Assembly: GCF_002865645.1 (NCBI RefSeq) | Contig: NW_020194558.1 | Location: 1,826,014-1,890,013, forward strand | Direction: 5' to 3' | Origin: Hyaloscypha bicolor E | Taxonomy: Eukaryota > Ascomycota > Leotiomycetes > Helotiales > Hyaloscyphaceae | Length of the DNA stretch: 64,000 bases | In this document: positions 59,593-64,000 of the stretch, piece by piece | Layout: each line of letters opens with the position of its first letter | How positions within the stretch are numbered: the stretch's first letter is position 1 | Position numbers and translations under genes: made by a program | Notes under the pieces: generated by a model | What the model was told of the DNA's origin: nothing | Seen by the model: only the letters and a program-made list of their open reading frames with translations | Databases searched by the model: none

Positions 59593-60344
59593 AATGCTTC
59601 AGACACAACAACAACATTGTGGTTGACATCATCGATGAGACTCCGGTTAGTACCACTGAAGTCCTACGGTCACACCTACATCGAGATCAGGAGGAGTGGA
59701 TTATCAACCTTGGAAATTTGCACAGGATGACGATGTACTCACTCCAGAGAGAGATTATGGAAGAGGTCGCAAAGATCAAACAAACGGACACTGTTGATAC
59801 AGACTAAATTTCAAGAATTAGGACCGCGCTGAGTAGTTACGGTAAGGGGTTTTTTAAAATGACAACTGATTGGTCATGCAAGGAATACTGGTTTGCTGGT
59901 CGTTGGAGATAGCTGCTTCTCTTCGCGATAGGACCACATGGTGGGACATTCTGAAAAGGCTGGGAAACCCGCTCCTTCGACCCTTTCCTCATCACTTCTA
60001 CGAGACCCCTCGATCTTGAGTTAATGAACAAAGCCATTAATTCGGGGGAAGCAATTTTCCCACTGGTACCTAGTCGGACAAGGAAACCTCATGTCAAGGA
60101 AATCAAAGTTGGCGCCTTTTGGAAGAGACTACACATGGCCATATTTGGTGGATTTGCTGCCATTACCCCTATGCTTATCATGGTACTCTACAAACACCTT
60201 CTAACGTCACTTCTCACTACTTTGTCAGTATTTCCGTTTGCTTTGGCTATGGCAATCCTCTCTACGCCAGCCACTGGGACGCTTCTGGCAGCAGTGGCTG
60301 CGTACGCAGCTGTTCTAGTCGTTTTCGTTGGAACGAGCTCTTGA
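59593..60344 (+). pseudogene. DUF6594 family membrane protein, degenerate
   Basis: C-terminal half is unmistakable for this fungal family: a DPFLITSTRPLDLELMNKAI segment, KRLHMAIFGGFAAITPMLIM, then two more hydrophobic helices ending AAVAAYAAVLVVFVG. The upstream part, LHRDQEEWIINLGNLHRM...REIMEEVAKIK, is also typical. The two parts join in frame through a possible 117-nt intron (59842-59958). However, a TAA at 59805-59807 lies between KQTDTVDTD and ISRIRTALSSYG in that same frame, and no ATG or good first exon was found upstream (the frame follows a ttcag at 59592, like an acceptor). The gene therefore looks inactivated by a single nonsense change, possibly CAA to TAA, and 5' loss. An unusual splice form is the alternative. 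Confidence 0.6.
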
Positions 60345-60562
60345 GTCTCATAATCCTTGATCCAACTGTCATGTGGTGTTCTAATGTGGAGTTGGTTTTA
60401 TCCTTAATATTCAGAAGGCTTCAATACCCTGTTCCAGTAGCATGCGTAGAAACTATCATCTCCAGTCGAGAATTTGAGCTGCAGAATTAATAGAGAATAA
60501 GAATCACCGAATCTAAAAGTCTAACTTTCCTAATATAACCGTATACCAGCCATTACACACTT

Positions 60563-62266
60563 TCAAATCTGTGCTGCAGGGGTGTTGATTGAGTTTTCCT
60601 TATCTAAATCGCTCTCGAATTCAGTACAGAGATCATTCATCATCCACTTGACCATCTGCCAACTCTTTGCCATCTCACAGCCCCTCGGCCAATACCTGAT
60701 CTCCATCTCCACTCCCTCCCTTTCAACCGCTACCGTAATCTTCTCCTCAAAGTGATCCACGCACCTCCAAAGATAGGAACTTTTTACAATCCTATCCCCC
60801 TCTTTCAAACCCGCTTGCTCGGCTCTACTACCTGCTTTCAGTCCCCTGACCACGCCCTCCTCAAAACTCTCCCTATCCATCCCAAAATCAAGAAACTCCA
60901 TATCAGTTTGCTTCAAAATATGTGATCCCCCACCACCGAAAAGCCGAACATCAATCAGGATCACTTTCCCGGCGAGCATGTCTTCATACCGTTCTCTCGT
61001 CTCCTCGCCCAACAGCGGCTGTAACAGCTCTATCCACTCATCAATTCCATGCGGTTCGCCAGTTGCTCGCCTCTTTGAGAATGGTTTGATGGCGAGATCT
61101 TCAATGGGCCGCATGATCTTACCAACAGCCAACCACCGTGTGCGGATATCCATCGAAACGACGAATGCCCAAGCTCGTGCTAGCAACAACTCTTTCGCAG
61201 ACTCATCCGTAGGAACAAGCTTCAGGAGCTCCTCATGAGGGAGGTTGATAAGGGGACTGGTCTAATATCTCGTGCAGAGCATGTTAATAGTTGCTTGGAA
61301 GTAATGCCCAGTTCGAAACTTGTTGCGGAAAGGGAAGTAGATAGATAGACAGTTCTTTATGCCTTCGTAAAGCCAGTCGATCCCGTCAGTAACCGGTGGT
61401 CCTAGCCAATTATGGGCCATTTCGTAGGCTAGACGGCGAACAAGATCGTAATCTTCTGCCTCTGCGATCTGGTCGTCATAGTCGAAGATGTGGCTGCGGG
61501 TGAAGTTGCTGCCATTGAAAGACTTTCGTGGCCCGGTGTTTCGGGCAAAGCTCCGATAGGGATTGCTCGCTGAGGGCGTTTCTTCGAAGAAGTCACATAT
61601 CTTCAAAAAGAGGGCGTGATGCATGTCTTTGATGACCTTGATAGTAGGCGGAAGGTTTCCAAACCAGTAATAACCATAGTAGTCTGAAATACTTCCAGCT
61701 ATCGGAGTCGGCGGGTTGCTATGAATAGGGCCGACCATATAGACGGAGTCGCTCAAGATAGAGGCAGTCCCGATTATTTCCACTGGTGCTGGACCTTCTC
61801 CGAATGTCCACACAGCTCTGGTTCCATCAGGTGCCTCACTGAGATCCCATTCAACAATGTTGCGATAGATCTTGCCTGCTGGAGGAGTGGGAATGGCCGC
61901 CAAGCCAGATCCTAGCAATCCTCCTTGATCGCAACAAAGGCCAAGTGGTGTCTTATCAGATGATGGCAAGACACTGTACTCAAGCTTCACTTCTCCGCAG
62001 GTTTGGCGTCCAACAGTCCAACTAAGACCGGCACCGTTATCCAAAGCGTTGTAAGTGGCGGGCAGCTCTCCCTTCTCATCAGAACATTTGACCCCACCTG
62101 TTTTAATAGCAGGCTTGACAATCGATAGGAATGAAACGATGGGGGAGCCTTCTGCAAGGTCCGGAGACTCAATAGACAAAACAACATCGAGGCCAACAGG
62201 TTCATGAGCTTCGTCAAATTGAGGTTTGATAAAAACCTTGAGCTTTGGTTTCCCCTGATCAGACAT
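60563..62266 (-). pseudogene. M61-like aminopeptidase with PDZ domain, interrupted by one in-frame TAG
   Basis: Two adjacent open frames (62266-61265 and 61261-60566) lie in the same frame, separated only by TAG at 61264-61262 after MLCTRY. The reading continues as TSPLINLPHEELLKLVP, so together they make one 567-codon gene. N-terminal ~1-180 is a beta-rich region. A gluzincin-like active-site segment reads YEMAHNWLG (~281-289) with a later Glu in LYEG (~301); the first zinc His of HExxH is Tyr here, so peptidase activity is doubtful even if translated. The second part ends with a PDZ-like module (SRAEQAGLKEGDRIV), as in M61 glycyl aminopeptidases. A 63-nt intron with a weak GTTTCG donor could remove the stop but would delete 21 conserved-looking residues. 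Pseudogene, stop read-through or a sequence error are all possible. Confidence 0.7.
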
Positions 62267-62585
62267 CTTTGTGGATATTGAAGAAAATCAAAGGAGTGAA
62301 GATGGAAGAGAAGTCTCAAACATGGACGGGACCTTCAAGGTCTGAGAGTGGTTCATGCTTACATATGGCCCAGTATCTACGGCCAGTGAAATACATGCTT
62401 TGGGTCACCCTGCCCATAGATGGGCACTCTGAGGACAGATTTCGATGGAATACAGACAGATGAGGAAGGAGAGAGGTGAATCCCATGGGGTTGGTCACGA
62501 GTTTCTCGGCATCCGAGCGGGCTACATCCGCCTTCCCCGCCCCGCCTCACAGCTCTCTCGAGCTTCACGACTCCAGCAGCAACAC
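62267..62585. other. Divergent promoter region
   Basis: Short spacer shared by the M61-like gene (-) and the DUF1776 gene (+). No motif singled out. Confidence 0.5.
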
Positions 62586-64000
62586 ATGTCCACCACGATT
62601 ACACTCAACATCATGTCTGCAGACGACCAAGCGTTCCTCGATATAGTAAGTAGCTAGTTACCCCACCATCTTGGTTCTCGAGGAATCTAACAACGCTTTC
62701 CTCCACAGCTCTCCTCGGTTCCCAATGACATACGTCGATACTCGAACGACGTGGCTGACTACGTTGACAAGCATTTAGAGAAGGTTGCGAACACATTGAG
62801 AGAAGCTTTATCCTCATCGAAATGGATCCCCGAGAATGCGAGGCCGAGACCTCCTCCGCCTCCGCGGACGGCCACACTCCCATGTGCCGCTTCAACATAT
62901 TCTCAAATTCACGACTGGGTTCTGAAGAACAAGATCCTGACGACTGTTATTATGATCGCCGCTGGAGGACTTACATATCATATTATAAAAAGGAAGTCGA
63001 ACCGCAAGAAAAGGAGAGCGAAGAGGGCTCCTAATGGTGCAAGAGTCGAGGTCGTGGTCGTTGCGGGATCCCCATCTGAACCGATTACTCGGTCCATTTC
63101 TCTAGATCTAGAGCGAAGAGGATTTATTGTCTACATTGTGTGCAATACAATCGAGGAAGAAGTCCTCGTCCAAAACGAATCAAGGCCAGATATCAAACCG
63201 CTGATGATTGATATCGTAGATGTAAACTCATCTCCATTTGTTTCAAGGACATCACTAACAAAGCATCAGTCCGAGAGCGCCCGCGGATCCATCGACCGCT
63301 TTACAGCCTTTCTTCAAGCACCACACGCCGTAGCTCAAGGCATAAAGTTACATTATCTAAATTTCCGCTCCCTGATTCTCATCCCAACACCGAACTACCC
63401 CTCTTTACCGATAGCTACTCTGGCCCCCTCAGCACTCTCCGACCTCCTAAACACCCGCCTTTTAACACCCATCCTCACCCTCCAAACCTTCCTCCCACTC
63501 CTACAAACCCTCCCCCTCTCACACCCCCACCAACATACCGGCCCATCGGCAGCTCTTCTCAAGCCCTCAGTCCTCGTCCTCACACCCTCAATAATCTCGA
63601 ACCTCAACCCAGCTTTCCACCTCCCAGAATCAGCAATAGTCTCCGCCCTCTCCTCCTTCACCTCTGTTCTCTCCTCCGAGCTTCAACCACTTGGAATACC
63701 TGTTACACACCTTCAACTAGGAACCTTTGACACCTCACCCTTCGCCTCACATAACCGGCAACTCACAGTCTCATCCCAGCGCGCAGAGATGCTAAAATGG
63801 GAAGAAAGTGCTCGGCACGCATATGGCAAGAATTACGCTACCGTCACCTCGAAGACTGGTGGGGGAGGTGTAGTTGGTAAGGGCAGCAGTTTGCGGGAAT
63901 TAAATAATGCAGTGTTTGATGCGATGATCTGGGGGAAGGGAGGTGTGGTGAGGGTTGGAATGGGGAGTCGAGTCTATGGATTTGTAGGACGATGGGTTCC
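62586..64000 (+). CDS. DUF1776 family protein (SDR-like), partial at window end
   Basis: Fungal family with a degenerate short-chain-dehydrogenase fold. Exon 1 is 62586-62645, ending LDI with donor gtaagt; exon 2 starts at 62709 (LSSVPNDIRRYSNDVADYVD) and stays open to the last base, so the 3' end lies outside. The start could also be the in-frame ATG at 62613. Residues ~60-75 are Pro-rich. A hydrophobic helix ILTTVIMIAAGGLTYHII is followed by a very basic stretch (KRKSNRKKRRAKR), suggesting membrane anchoring with the rest in the cytosol. Then comes VEVVVVAGSPSEPITRSISL, a Rossmann-like beta-turn-helix without the full GxxxGxG dinucleotide motif, so catalysis is uncertain. The distal part has YGKNYATV. 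Confidence 0.85.

Overview
The window is nuclear DNA of a filamentous ascomycete (Pezizomycotina). The evidence is short spliceosomal introns (about 47-130 nt) in nearly every gene, a repeat-induced point mutation (RIP) scarred retroelement block, a hybrid histidine kinase, a HeLo-like/NACHT/ankyrin NLR, and fungus-specific families (DUF3431, DUF1776, DUF6594, Meu6-like PH). A Leotiomycetes placement fits the overall look but is only an inference. Genes sit on both strands with no operon logic.

Layout. 1-9770 is AT-rich, RIP-destroyed DNA holding two Ty3/gypsy relics on the + strand plus unclassified remnants; it ends at a small repeat-rich boundary (9780-10028). 10029-16901 is a long upstream region and a nine-exon hybrid histidine kinase. 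18738-22788 holds a four-TM protein (+) and an unrecognised five-exon gene (-). 22789-28932 is a 6.1-kb gene desert with several minisatellites and a purine-rich + strand. 28933-38135 carries a Meu6-like PH protein, an unknown protein, an ATP-grasp protein with a C-terminal membrane anchor, a Cys-rich single-pass surface protein and a DUF3431 protein. A U2 snRNA gene lies at 38877-39066. 39250-40505 is an accessory, MITE-like island with a 54-bp inverted repeat, five CACGTG sites and a terminal 15-mer shared with the first repeat boundary. 41392-54074 is housekeeping: thioredoxin reductase, a large membrane protein, the GARP subunit Vps53, an ICL/PEP-mutase family enzyme and a WLM-domain (Wss1-type) protease. 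55199-59232 is an NLR with ten almost identical 99-bp ankyrin repeats. It is followed by two damaged genes (DUF6594; M61-like aminopeptidase) and a DUF1776 gene cut by the window end.

The genes do not form one pathway. Functional themes are signalling and surface sensing (hybrid kinase, Ser/Thr-rich membrane protein, PH protein), redox and DNA-repair housekeeping (Trr1, WLM protease), trafficking (Vps53), and non-self recognition (NLR). The most interesting signals are: the homogenised ankyrin array of the NLR; the M61-like gene with one in-frame TAG and a lost zinc ligand; a mitochondrial-presequence-like extension upstream of the thioredoxin reductase AUG with no upstream AUG; a GC-AG intron; and the hairpin element at 39731-39904. 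Exon boundaries were read by eye from splice consensus and frame continuity, with no transcript support.
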